10,588 nt of DNA from an uncultured Pseudomonadota bacterium (GCA_902795745.1 CADBMG010000035.1:1-10588); one strand, 5' to 3'; counted from the first letter of the stretch, positions 1 through 6,030 are shown. The notes: generated from the letters alone by a model not told the origin. Made by a program: numbers and translations.

Positions 1-1
1 A

Positions 2-388
2 GAAGCAAAAGAAATATCTCCGTTACAAAATGATGAAGAAACATCTGCGACAACTGAAAATCCTAAAACAGAGGATAAATCGAAAGAAATTACCGAGAAT
101 AAGACTGAGGAAGACAACAAAATTAACACTCCTCAGGTAGTTAAAATGGTATTGACCGGTCCATCTTGGGTGGAAGTAAAAGTAAATGGTAAAACAGTTT
201 TGAGCAGAACTTTGCGTAAAGGTTTTGAGTATAAAATTGACGATGTAGCTAATACAACCGTTACTGTCGGTCGCCATAATAATGTAAAATTTTTTGCCGA
301 TGGTAAGGAAATTAAGGTTGTTACGGCTATACGCCGAAAAAATGTAGCTTTGATTAATTTTATTAAAAAAGATTCCGAGGCAGAATAA
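2..388 (+). CDS. RodZ-like protein, C-terminal part (DUF4115 domain), 5' end outside window
   Basis: The reading frame is open from the first bases, so this is the last 128 residues of a larger protein. Visible residues 1-45 are a Glu/Lys/Thr/Asn-rich linker without recognisable fold. From about residue 46 a compact beta-rich segment begins (SWVEVKVNGKTVL, then an LRKGFEYKI stretch). This matches the DUF4115 domain that closes RodZ-type proteins. In that family an N-terminal cytoplasmic helix-turn-helix and one membrane helix precede a linker and this periplasmic domain, and RodZ links MreB to the cell-wall elongation machinery. Those upstream parts are not in the window, so RodZ is inferred from the tail and from the neighbours. 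In many Alphaproteobacteria such a gene lies next to ispG-hisS-prfA; here ispG is not between it and hisS. Its TAA overlaps the hisS ATG by one base. Confidence 0.75.
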   Translation, partial: EAKEISPLQNDEETSATTENPKTEDKSKEITENKTEEDNKINTPQVVKMVLTGPSWVEVKVNGKTVLSRTLRKGFEYKIDDVANTTVTVGRHNNVKFFADGKEIKVVTAIRRKNVALINFIKKDSEAE

Positions 389-1623
389 TGGCGAGAATAC
401 AGAATGTCCGCGGCACCTACGATTTGTTCGGTGACGCTAAAAGAAAAATGAAAAAAGTAATTGCAACTGCGTCCAATGTAGTTGAAAAATACGGTTTTGA
501 AGAAATTGAAACTCCTATTTTCGAATTCACAGAAGTTTTTGCACGTAATTTAGGCGATACCTCAGATATTGTCACAAAAGAAATGTATTGTTTCAACGAT
601 AAAGGGGGCGAAAGCTTAACTTTGCGTCCGGAAGGAACTGCCGGTGTGGTACGTTCTTTTGTTTCCAACGGTATGCAACAAAATCTGCCGGTTAAATTTT
701 ATTACCATGGTCCGATGTTCCGCTATGAGCGTCCACAAAAAGGTCGTCAGCGTCAATTTACACAATTCGGAATTGAACTATTGGGCGCTGATACGCCGCA
801 AGCTGATATTGAAGTTATTGCAATGGCTTATGAGTTTTTGGAAAAACTCGGACTAAATGGTCAAGTAACGGTAGAAATAAATTCTTTGGGTGATGATATA
901 AGTCGTAACGCTTATCGCGAAAAGCTGGTAACCTATTTGAAAAAGCATTTCGATGAGCTTTCGGAAGACAGCAAAAATCGCTTAGAACGTAATCCTCTGC
1001 GTATATTGGATTCCAAAGAAGAATGCGATAAAGCAGTAATTGAAAATGCTCCTCGATATGCCGATAGCCTTAATGAAGCATCTCAAGCATTTTTCTCTGC
1101 AGTACTACGAGGACTTGACAATCTTGGAATAAAATATCGTGTTAATGATCGCTTAGTAAGAGGGCTGGATTATTACTCGCATACCGTTTTTGAGTTGACT
1201 ACCGATAAGCTCGGAGCACAAGGAACGGTATTAGCCGGAGGTCGCTATAACGGTTTGGTTGAACAAATGGGCGGAGGCAATGTTGCCGGCATTGGCTGGG
1301 CATGCGGAGTTGAACGTCTGGCAATGCTTTTGGAACAAAATACCGATTTGCCAAGACCTATTGCAGTAATTCCGGTAGGTGACGACACTCAGGATTATGC
1401 TTTGCGCATATCTCATAAATTACGCTTAGCAGGCTTTTGCGTTGAACAAAGTTACAGCGGTAATATGAAAAAGCGTATGATAAAAGCAAATAAAGTAAAT
1501 GCTTGCAAAGCTGTAATTATAGGTTCTGACGAGCTTGCTGATAACATGGTTACACTAAAAGATTTGGATAGCGGTGAACAAAAGCAAATATCCTTAGATA
1601 AATTAATTGAGGAATTAAAATAA
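388..1623 (+). CDS. hisS: Histidyl-tRNA synthetase (class II)
   Basis: Charges tRNA-His with histidine in the cytoplasm, using ATP. The 411 residues match the usual bacterial length of about 420. Class II motif 1 lies around residues 31-53. Motif 2 is at about 105-130 (MFRYERPQKGRQRQF). The histidine-binding HisA signature LVRGLDYY is at 256-263, with the catalytic arginine equivalent at 258. The second histidine motif AGGRYNGLVEQMGG is at about 283-296, and motif 3 (GIGWACGVERL) at 301-311. The C-terminal 85 or so residues form the anticodon-binding domain. The start is supported by a GAGG at 377-380, seven bases upstream, and by the TAATG overlap with the preceding gene. It overlaps prfA in the same way, so the three are probably co-transcribed and translationally coupled. 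The motif 2 loop is of the general bacterial type, unlike the divergent HisRS of many Alphaproteobacteria. Confidence 0.97.
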   Translation: MARIQNVRGTYDLFGDAKRKMKKVIATASNVVEKYGFEEIETPIFEFTEVFARNLGDTSDIVTKEMYCFNDKGGESLTLRPEGTAGVVRSFVSNGMQQNLPVKFYYHGPMFRYERPQKGRQRQFTQFGIELLGADTPQADIEVIAMAYEFLEKLGLNGQVTVEINSLGDDISRNAYREKLVTYLKKHFDELSEDSKNRLERNPLRILDSKEECDKAVIENAPRYADSLNEASQAFFSAVLRGLDNLGIKYRVNDRLVRGLDYYSHTVFELTTDKLGAQGTVLAGGRYNGLVEQMGGGNVAGIGWACGVERLAMLLEQNTDLPRPIAVIPVGDDTQDYALRISHKLRLAGFCVEQSYSGNMKKRMIKANKVNACKAVIIGSDELADNMVTLKDLDSGEQKQISLDKLIEELK

Positions 1624-2693
1624 TGAATTTTGAAGAAAAACTTGCAAATGTCGTCAACCGCTATGAAGAAGTTCAATCTATTCTCACTTCTAACATATCG
1701 TCAGATGAATTGGTTAAGCTAAACAAAGAACTGGCCGTATTGGAACCGGTTGTGGCGGCAATCCAAAACTATAATCGAACATTGCAGACTATGCGTGATG
1801 ATGAAGCTATGATGGCTGATGATGAGCTCGATAAAGAAATGCGAGAAATGGCAGAAGCGGAATATTATGAAACCAAAGAAAAACTTCCGCAATTAGAAAA
1901 AGAAATACGTGTACTCCTGTTACCTAAAGATGCCGATGATGAAAAAAATGCTATTTTGGAAGTTCGTGCCGGAACAGGTGGTGATGAGGCCGCTCTATTT
2001 GCCGCGGTACTGTTTGAAATGTATCAACGTTATGCTCAAAAGCAAGGTTGGCGTTTTGAAATGTTAGATGCCAATGAAAATGGTATCGGCGGTTATAAAG
2101 AAGCCTCAGCAAAAATTACCGGCAAAGACGTGTTCGCCAAGCTCAAATTTGAATCCGGTGCACACCGTGTTCAACGCGTTCCGGTAACAGAATCGCAAGG
2201 ACGTGTACACACGTCAGCGGCAACAGTTGCCGTTTTGCCGGAAATTGAGGAAGTTGACATGTACATCAATCCGGCAGACTTAAAAATTGACGTATACCGC
2301 GCTTCTGGAGCCGGTGGTCAGCACGTTAACCGTACGGAATCTGCTGTTCGTATTACCCATATTCCGACCGGTATAGTGGTACAATGCCAAGATGACCGCT
2401 CGCAATTTAAAAACAAAGAAAAAGCAATGAACCACTTGCGGGCTAAACTATATGACGAACAAAAGGCAAAGATTGATGCCAGCTACTCGGAAAAGCGCAA
2501 ATTACAAGTAGGTAGCGGCGATCGTAGTGAACGCATACGTACCTATAATTACCCGCAAGGACGAGTTACCGATCATCGCATCAACCTGACGCTTTACAAA
2601 CTCGATGAAGTAGTCGCCGGTGAAGCTTTGGGTGAAATTATTGATGCTTTGGTCATGGAAGATCAAGCCGAACGCTTGGCTGAAATGGATTAA
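1623..2693 (+). CDS. prfA: Peptide chain release factor 1
   Basis: Class I release factor that reads UAA and UAG stop codons in the ribosomal A site and triggers hydrolysis of peptidyl-tRNA. The 356 residues are close to the family norm of about 360. The codon-recognition PxT motif is PVT at residues 187-189, within QRVPVTESQGRVHTSA. This is an RF1-type motif; RF2 has SPF there. The catalytic GGQ is at 231-233 (SGAGGQHVNRTESAVR). A long alpha-helical N-terminal domain covers roughly residues 1-100. The start is fixed by GAGGA at 1609-1613, nine bases upstream, and by the one-base overlap with the hisS stop. In many bacteria the N5-glutamine methyltransferase gene prmC, which modifies the GGQ glutamine, follows prfA. 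It is absent here, so it must lie elsewhere in the genome or be missing. Confidence 0.97.
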   Translation: MNFEEKLANVVNRYEEVQSILTSNISSDELVKLNKELAVLEPVVAAIQNYNRTLQTMRDDEAMMADDELDKEMREMAEAEYYETKEKLPQLEKEIRVLLLPKDADDEKNAILEVRAGTGGDEAALFAAVLFEMYQRYAQKQGWRFEMLDANENGIGGYKEASAKITGKDVFAKLKFESGAHRVQRVPVTESQGRVHTSAATVAVLPEIEEVDMYINPADLKIDVYRASGAGGQHVNRTESAVRITHIPTGIVVQCQDDRSQFKNKEKAMNHLRAKLYDEQKAKIDASYSEKRKLQVGSGDRSERIRTYNYPQGRVTDHRINLTLYKLDEVVAGEALGEIIDALVMEDQAERLAEMD

Positions 2694-2741
2694 ATTTTTG
2701 CTTATTTTTAATAATAAAACAGGCGGATAAGCTGATGGTTC

Positions 2742-2766
2742 TGCTTGCAATTTGATTTTGCAAGCA
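2742..2766. repeat. Perfect 9-bp inverted repeat between prfA and the next gene
   Basis: TGCTTGCAA (2742-2750) and TTGCAAGCA (2758-2766) are exact reverse complements around a 7-base AT-rich loop. As RNA this could fold into a hairpin after prfA, but no run of Ts follows, so a classical intrinsic terminator is not supported. The repeat lies immediately upstream of a TATACT box and includes its best -35 candidate, so a protein-binding operator is an equally good reading. TTGCAA is itself palindromic and recurs at a 13-bp period. Confidence 0.6.
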
Positions 2767-2772
2767 TATACT
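2745..2772 (+). promoter_or_regulatory. Possible sigma-70-type promoter for the 2806-4080 gene
   Basis: A TATACT box (2767-2772, five of six consensus bases) lies 16 bases after TTGCAA (2745-2750, four of six matches to TTGACA). A start site near 2779 would leave a leader of about 27 bases that includes the ribosome binding site at 2796-2800. The weak -35 and its overlap with the inverted repeat keep this tentative; the gene could also be read from the prfA transcript. Confidence 0.4.
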
Positions 2773-2795
2773 TTATGACATGTGATAAAAATTAT

Positions 2796-2800
2796 GGAGG
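2796..2800 (+). promoter_or_regulatory. Shine-Dalgarno site that sets the start of the membrane protein
   Basis: GGAGG lies five bases before the ATG at 2806. The longer frame from a GTG at 2782 has no such site, and its first eight codons contain this element, so the ATG at 2806 is the better start. Confidence 0.8.
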
Positions 2801-2805
2801 CAGAA

Positions 2806-4080
2806 ATGCGATTCGCCGTTAGTTTGATGAGATTGCTATGTGCCGCAATTGCCGGCGCAGTTTTGGTAGCGTACTTATTTTTCAGCGCAAATTACGAACA
2901 AACCGGTTTAGAGGGAAGTCATACCGCAGCTATTGTCAGTATGATTTTATTAATTGGAGCTCTCATTACATGGGGAGTTGTCACAATTATCGGTGACATG
3001 TGGATGAAAAATGTGGAAGATCAGTTATTTTATAGCAATTTAGCGGGAGAAATACCTTCTGTCAAAGCTAAAAACAGCGTAGATAATAAGAAATTTGAAA
3101 CTTTCGTCAATCAGTTAAAAACAGCCAATGCCGATCATCAACAGAGTCTTACATCTGGATTTCAGGAGTTAACGGAAAAGCTCGATAATTTAGCTAAAAT
3201 GGAAAAAAATGATGCCAATGTGGTAGAAAAATTCGATAAAATCGGATTAAACATGGCTCAATTGCAAGGATTGATAACGCAACTGCAAACCACGGTAGAA
3301 CAACAATCACATGCCTTATCGCAATTTTCCACACCACAAGCAAAGACTCAAACGCCGACTAATGAATATCCGCAATTAACCGAAGAAGCCAACTATCCGG
3401 AATCGGTAATTGATTACGCACAATCGGAAGACAAAAATGTTGCGCCGGATACAAAGGAAGAAATATCGGCCATACCGGAAATTGTTGAAGATATATCACT
3501 TAACACAACAGATGAAAATTATACTGATGAACCGTTGGAACATTTTTTAGATACGTCTGGAGAAACAGATGACTTAACGGTAGTAAATCAAATTGCGGAA
3601 GAACAACCTACACCTCCTACCATTGAAGCGGAAGCCATGCCGGAAATTGTGACGAAGGATATCGATTTAGGTGCGGATAATCAATTCAGTACAACACCAG
3701 AAGAAAATGATATAGCAAAAAATCAGCCAGAGATTGTAACTGAAGAGACTGATTTAGGTGCGGATAATCCTTTCGGAACTCCTACTATATCTACAGAAAA
3801 TAACATTAAAGAACCGTTCTTTGAACCTGAGCATCACACAATTGATTTAGGAGCAGACAATCCGTTCGGAACTTCTGTTGATGCATCAATGGATATTTCT
3901 GCAATAGAACCAACAACTCAAAACAAGAAAAACGAACCTAATTTGGATAAAATTTTCAATGATGAGTTGGCTTCGGAATTGGCGGATTTAGAGATTTTAA
4001 ACGGCAAACCGACAGAAAAAACACAAGACGAGATTGATTTAGAACAATTTTTCGCCAGTCATCGTAAATCGCTGGGGTAA
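2806..4080 (+). CDS. Unrecognised two-TM protein with coiled coil and acidic repeat tail
   Basis: I do not recognise a family for this 424-residue protein. From the ATG at 2806, two hydrophobic segments are clear, at about residues 10-27 and 41-62, separated by a short acidic loop. The arginines before the first segment and the lysines after the second predict both ends in the cytoplasm. Residues of about 85-170 are rich in Lys, Glu, Gln and Leu with heptad-like spacing (EKLDNLAKMEK, then MAQLQGLITQLQTTVEQQ), suggesting a coiled coil and oligomerisation. From about 175 on, the chain is acidic, rich in Thr, Pro and Asn, and probably disordered. It carries repeated PEIV...DLGADNPFGT peptides (residues 224-356). 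A final Asp/Glu-rich, helix-prone block ends in SHRKSLG. The layout resembles a membrane-anchored scaffold or polymer-interacting protein, but that is only an inference from architecture. The gene follows prfA after 112 bp and ends before the shared terminator. Confidence 0.85.
   Translation: MRFAVSLMRLLCAAIAGAVLVAYLFFSANYEQTGLEGSHTAAIVSMILLIGALITWGVVTIIGDMWMKNVEDQLFYSNLAGEIPSVKAKNSVDNKKFETFVNQLKTANADHQQSLTSGFQELTEKLDNLAKMEKNDANVVEKFDKIGLNMAQLQGLITQLQTTVEQQSHALSQFSTPQAKTQTPTNEYPQLTEEANYPESVIDYAQSEDKNVAPDTKEEISAIPEIVEDISLNTTDENYTDEPLEHFLDTSGETDDLTVVNQIAEEQPTPPTIEAEAMPEIVTKDIDLGADNQFSTTPEENDIAKNQPEIVTEETDLGADNPFGTPTISTENNIKEPFFEPEHHTIDLGADNPFGTSVDASMDISAIEPTTQNKKNEPNLDKIFNDELASELADLEILNGKPTEKTQDEIDLEQFFASHRKSLG
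3475..3873 (+). repeat. Degenerate peptide repeats in the acidic tail
   Basis: The frame encodes PEIVEDISLNT (from 3475), PEIVTKDIDLGADNQFST (3640-3693), PEIVTEETDLGADNPFGT (3727-3780) and IDLGADNPFGT (3841-3873). The last two share ten identical residues (DLGADNPFGT), while four of the ten codons differ, all synonymously. This indicates that the peptide, rather than the DNA, is being kept. The first copy is strongly diverged and only its PEIV half is clear. Short linear motifs of this kind often serve as multivalent docking sites; the partner here is unknown. Confidence 0.8.
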
Positions 4081-4203
4081 CTAAATCACTTTTAGACATC
4101 AATAAAATTTATATGGCCGCCAAAGCGGTACATGATACAATTTTACACCGTATGGCGTTGAAGATTTGTAAACGGTATCAAAATAGCTTAACTCTTTTAG
4201 CTT

Positions 4204-4248
4204 AAACAAAATCCCTGCGTGGCAACAGCCAAGGCAGGGATTTTGTTT
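4204..4248. terminator. Strong intrinsic terminator between convergent genes
   Basis: A perfect 15-bp stem pairs 4204-4218 with 4234-4248. Its core is ATCCCTGC/GCAGGGAT flanked by A-rich and T-rich ends. The 15-base loop contains an additional TGGC/GCCA stem (4220-4223 with 4228-4231), so the structure has two tiers. On the + strand a T run continues to 4252, a classical terminator for the membrane protein gene. On the - strand the stem lies directly after the carrier-like gene's stop at 4251 and also ends in a T-rich arm, so it probably works both ways. The bases between 4081 and 4203 hold no feature I can support. Confidence 0.92.
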
Positions 4249-4250
4249 TT

Positions 4251-4532
4251 TTAAGCAAGAGATACTTGCTGTACTACAACGGAGACAATGTCTCCAAGTG
4301 TCTCGGATGATTTAATCTTATCATCCTCAAGACTGACGCCGAAAACATCTTCTAGGCAACCGATTAAATCATTCATACACTGCCCCGAGAAGTCAACAGC
4401 AACAATATCACGAACAAAGGTCTTCTCTCCCAATACCTGCAGTTCGTTACTGTTGACCCAATCACCGTCGTAGAGGCTCTGTTTGATAAGAGCGAGAACC
4501 TCTTTGCGCTCTTCTTTTTCTTTCTTTGCCAT
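4251..4532 (-). CDS. Acyl-carrier-protein-like small protein with atypical DSL region
   Basis: A 93-residue protein with the layout of an acyl carrier protein. After a highly charged N-terminus comes a first helix (about EVLALIKQSLYDG, residues 11-23) and a loop. Then follow FVRDI (39-43), a helix II-like LIGCLEDVFGVSLED (56-70), and ETLGDIVSVVVQQ (77-89), as in helix IV. Carrier proteins hold acyl chains on a phosphopantetheine attached to the Ser of a DSL motif at the start of helix II. Here the region reads DFSGQCMND (47-55). When helix II is aligned, the serine position is Gly50; Ser49 lies one residue early and the region is about three residues longer than in AcpP. The protein may therefore be unmodified, modified at a shifted serine, or a diverged homologue with another role. 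More C-ending codons appear than in neighbouring genes (GTC, CTC, TAC, GAC, AAC, TTC), as in highly expressed genes. It has its own promoter and terminator. No clear Shine-Dalgarno site precedes the ATG. Fold assignment is by eye. Confidence 0.65.
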   Translation of the reverse strand: MAKKEKEERKEVLALIKQSLYDGDWVNSNELQVLGEKTFVRDIVAVDFSGQCMNDLIGCLEDVFGVSLEDDKIKSSETLGDIVSVVVQQVSLA

Positions 4533-4568
4533 ATTTAAAAAATTAGTTAATAATTACTGCATACTTTT

Positions 4569-4597
4569 AAGATATCCATTATCTGTATATTTGTCAA
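4569..4597 (-). promoter_or_regulatory. Sigma-70-type promoter of the carrier-like gene
   Basis: Read on the - strand, a perfect TTGACA (4597-4592) is followed after exactly 17 bases by TATCTT (4574-4569, four of six consensus bases). Transcription would start near 4562, giving a leader of about 30 bases that is AT-rich and lacks a good Shine-Dalgarno site. This promoter lies in the 96-bp gap downstream of the response regulator, so the carrier-like gene can be transcribed independently of the upstream operon. Confidence 0.75.
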
Positions 4598-4609
4598 GAA
4601 AAATATACA
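4584..4609. promoter_or_regulatory. Palindromic operator candidate over the -35 box
   Basis: TGTATATTT (4584-4592) and AAATATACA (4601-4609) are exact reverse complements separated by eight bases. The -35 hexamer of the carrier-like gene's promoter lies at the centre of this 26-bp element. Perfect dyads of this size over a -35 box are typical binding sites for dimeric repressors. The regulator is not identified. The element does not match the tandem direct-repeat pattern of PhoB boxes, so control by the neighbouring response regulator is not suggested by sequence. Confidence 0.6.
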
Positions 4610-4628
4610 AAAATTATCAAAATTTTAA

Positions 4629-5348
4629 TTATAAGGCACTATTTTCTTGATTTTCCTCAACTTCATGGTCATCAAGTGAATATCCTGTGGCACGAATTGT
4701 ACGTATATAATCCGGTCCAAACTCATTCAAAACCTTGCGCAAACGCCGAATATGCACATCTACCGTTCTTGCTTCAACATAAATGCTATTGCCCCATATT
4801 TCTTTCAACAAATCCTTGCGACTGAACACTTGCCGCGGATTCGCAATCAACAAATGCAAAATCCGAAATTCTGTCGGTCCCACACGTACATAATTTTCCC
4901 CACGAAACACCTTTTTTTCAACCGTATTTAAGGTGATGTCCTGAAACACGTACTCCCTTTTGACCGGAGCTGTTGTAGAACTGACACGGCGCAGATTCGT
5001 CTTAATTCTTGCCAATAGTTCAGGTACCGAAAACGGTTTGGTTACATAATCATCGGCTCCGGCAGAAAGACCGATAACCTTATCTTCCTCCTGCCCTTTA
5101 GCTGTAAGCATAATAATCGGAATATTTTTTAATTCCGGATTATTACGAATAATCTTACATAATTCCAAACCTGAAATCTCCGGTAACATCCAATCAAGCA
5201 AAATCAACGACGGCAGATTTTTTTCTACCGATGCCAACACGCGATTGCCATGCGAAACCGTAATGGTCTGATATCCGTTTTTCTCCAAATTATATTTGAG
5301 CAACAAAGCAATTGCCTGTTCATCTTCCACAATCATAATCGTCGCCAT
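4629..5348 (-). CDS. phoB: PhoB-type response regulator (OmpR family)
   Basis: DNA-binding response regulator of 239 residues. The receiver domain (about residues 1-120) has the acidic pocket Glu8/Asp9, phosphoacceptor Asp52 (LILLDWMLP), Thr82 and Lys104 (YVTKPF), so it should be phosphorylatable. The winged-helix output domain spans about 135-228. Its GPTEFRILHLL, FSRKDLLKEIWG and YVEARTVDVHIRRLRK segments are very close to PhoB, which activates phosphate-starvation genes. Other OmpR-family regulators share much of this, so PhoB is likely but not proven. An upstream ATG at 5366 would add six residues. The ATG at 5348 is preferred because GGGAG lies seven bases before it and it forms the same TAATG overlap (with the rpe stop) seen at the hisS and prfA starts. 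In classical loci phoB lies near phoR, pst genes or phoU; here it follows rpe, with no kinase or transporter nearby. Confidence 0.85.
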   Translation of the reverse strand: MATIMIVEDEQAIALLLKYNLEKNGYQTITVSHGNRVLASVEKNLPSLILLDWMLPEISGLELCKIIRNNPELKNIPIIMLTAKGQEEDKVIGLSAGADDYVTKPFSVPELLARIKTNLRRVSSTTAPVKREYVFQDITLNTVEKKVFRGENYVRVGPTEFRILHLLIANPRQVFSRKDLLKEIWGNSIYVEARTVDVHIRRLRKVLNEFGPDYIRTIRATGYSLDDHEVEENQENSAL

Positions 5349-5998
5349 TATTTTTCTCCCAAACATTGCAATTGTTTAATATATTGCTCCGGACTTTCCG
5401 CCTTAAAAATAGCACTGCCGGCAACCAAAACATCAGCACCGACCTTCACACACTCTGCCCCTGTTTGCAAATTAATACCACCATCAACCTCAATAGTAAT
5501 ATCACGAAAACCAATCATTTGTTTAATTTGCGCAATTTTATTTAACTGATCAGACATAAATTTTTGTCCGCCGAAGCCGGGATTAACAGTCATAATTAAA
5601 ATATTATCAATCATATCTAGATACGGCTCTATTTCTGTCGCAGATGTTGACGGTTTCAGCGAAAGACCGATTTTTATTTTATGATTATGTAAATAAGTAA
5701 AAACTTCATCCAAATCAGGTGTTGCCTCGACATGAACAGTTATTAAATCTGCTCCGTAATCAGCAAACATCGGCAAAAAATCAAATGGATTTTCCACCAT
5801 TAAATGCACGTCAAAAAACATTTTACTACGCGGACGCATTTGCTGCACAATATGCGAGCCAAAGCTCAAATTAGGAACAAAATGTCCATCCATAATATCA
5901 AAATGCAACCACTCGGCACCGGCTTTTTCCACCAAAGCCACCTGCTCTGCCAAATAACCGGAATCGGCTGCTAACAAACTGGGAGCGACTATAACCAT
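5348..5998 (-). CDS. rpe: Ribulose-phosphate 3-epimerase
   Basis: Interconverts D-ribulose 5-phosphate and D-xylulose 5-phosphate in the pentose phosphate pathway, in the cytoplasm. The 216-residue TIM-barrel protein has the family's usual length. APSLLAAD (residues 5-12) opens the barrel. The metal ligands and catalytic acids are visible as His32 and Asp34 (WLHFDIMDGHFVPN), His65 (FDVHLMVENP) and Asp172 (EVDGGIN). NPGFGGQ (139-145) and the AGSAIF stretch near the C-terminus form the phosphate-binding part. A longer start at 6016 exists, but the ATG at 5998 is preferred: AAGGAG lies six bases upstream and the resulting MVIVAPS start matches the family. The gap to priA is 80 bp. The stop overlaps the response regulator's start by one base, so the two are probably coupled. 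The leader can form a stem that hides the ribosome binding site. Confidence 0.96.
   Translation of the reverse strand: MVIVAPSLLAADSGYLAEQVALVEKAGAEWLHFDIMDGHFVPNLSFGSHIVQQMRPRSKMFFDVHLMVENPFDFLPMFADYGADLITVHVEATPDLDEVFTYLHNHKIKIGLSLKPSTSATEIEPYLDMIDNILIMTVNPGFGGQKFMSDQLNKIAQIKQMIGFRDITIEVDGGINLQTGAECVKVGADVLVAGSAIFKAESPEQYIKQLQCLGEK
5356..5360 (-). promoter_or_regulatory. Shine-Dalgarno site for the response regulator
   Basis: GGGAG on the - strand, within the last codons of rpe and seven bases before the ATG at 5348. It decides for the shorter start and implies translational coupling to rpe. Confidence 0.7.
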
Positions 5999-6004
5999 TT
6001 TTTT

Positions 6005-6030
6005 CTCCTTGTACATTCTAATATAAGGAG
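6005..6030 (-). promoter_or_regulatory. Stem that pairs the rpe Shine-Dalgarno with an upstream anti-SD
   Basis: On the - strand, CTCCTT (6030-6025) can pair with the rpe ribosome binding site AAGGAG (6010-6005) across a 14-base loop. Three more pairs are possible inside after one mismatch (TAT with GTA, one of them G-U). Folding would block initiation at the ATG at 5998 unless ribosomes or another factor open it. An alternative start codon at 6016 lies inside the loop. Regulation is inferred; only the complementarity is seen. Confidence 0.4.

Noticed and set aside
2782..2805. GTG at 2782 as start of the membrane protein
   Set aside because: No ribosome binding site precedes it, and the GGAGG for the ATG at 2806 lies within the extra codons.
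4113..4205. A 30-codon + strand frame (begins MAAKAVHD, ends LTLLA) between the membrane protein gene and the terminator
   Set aside because: No Shine-Dalgarno site or promoter precedes it, its stop overlaps the terminator stem, and I recognise no similarity. A chance frame is more likely; conservation in relatives would change this.
4533..4560. Possible CtrA site (TTAA-N7-TTAA) in the leader of the carrier-like gene
   Set aside because: The two TTAA elements are separated by eight bases, not seven, in a very AT-rich stretch where TTAA is frequent by chance.
4584..4600. PhoB box upstream of the carrier-like gene, given the neighbouring PhoB-like regulator
   Set aside because: Only one TGTCA element is present, and the tandem direct-repeat spacing of a Pho box is not met; the palindrome explains the region better.
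4610..4626. Small AAAATT/AATTTT hairpin after the response regulator as a terminator
   Set aside because: The stem is six A-T pairs only, too weak to support a terminator call, and such pairs are expected in this AT-rich gap.
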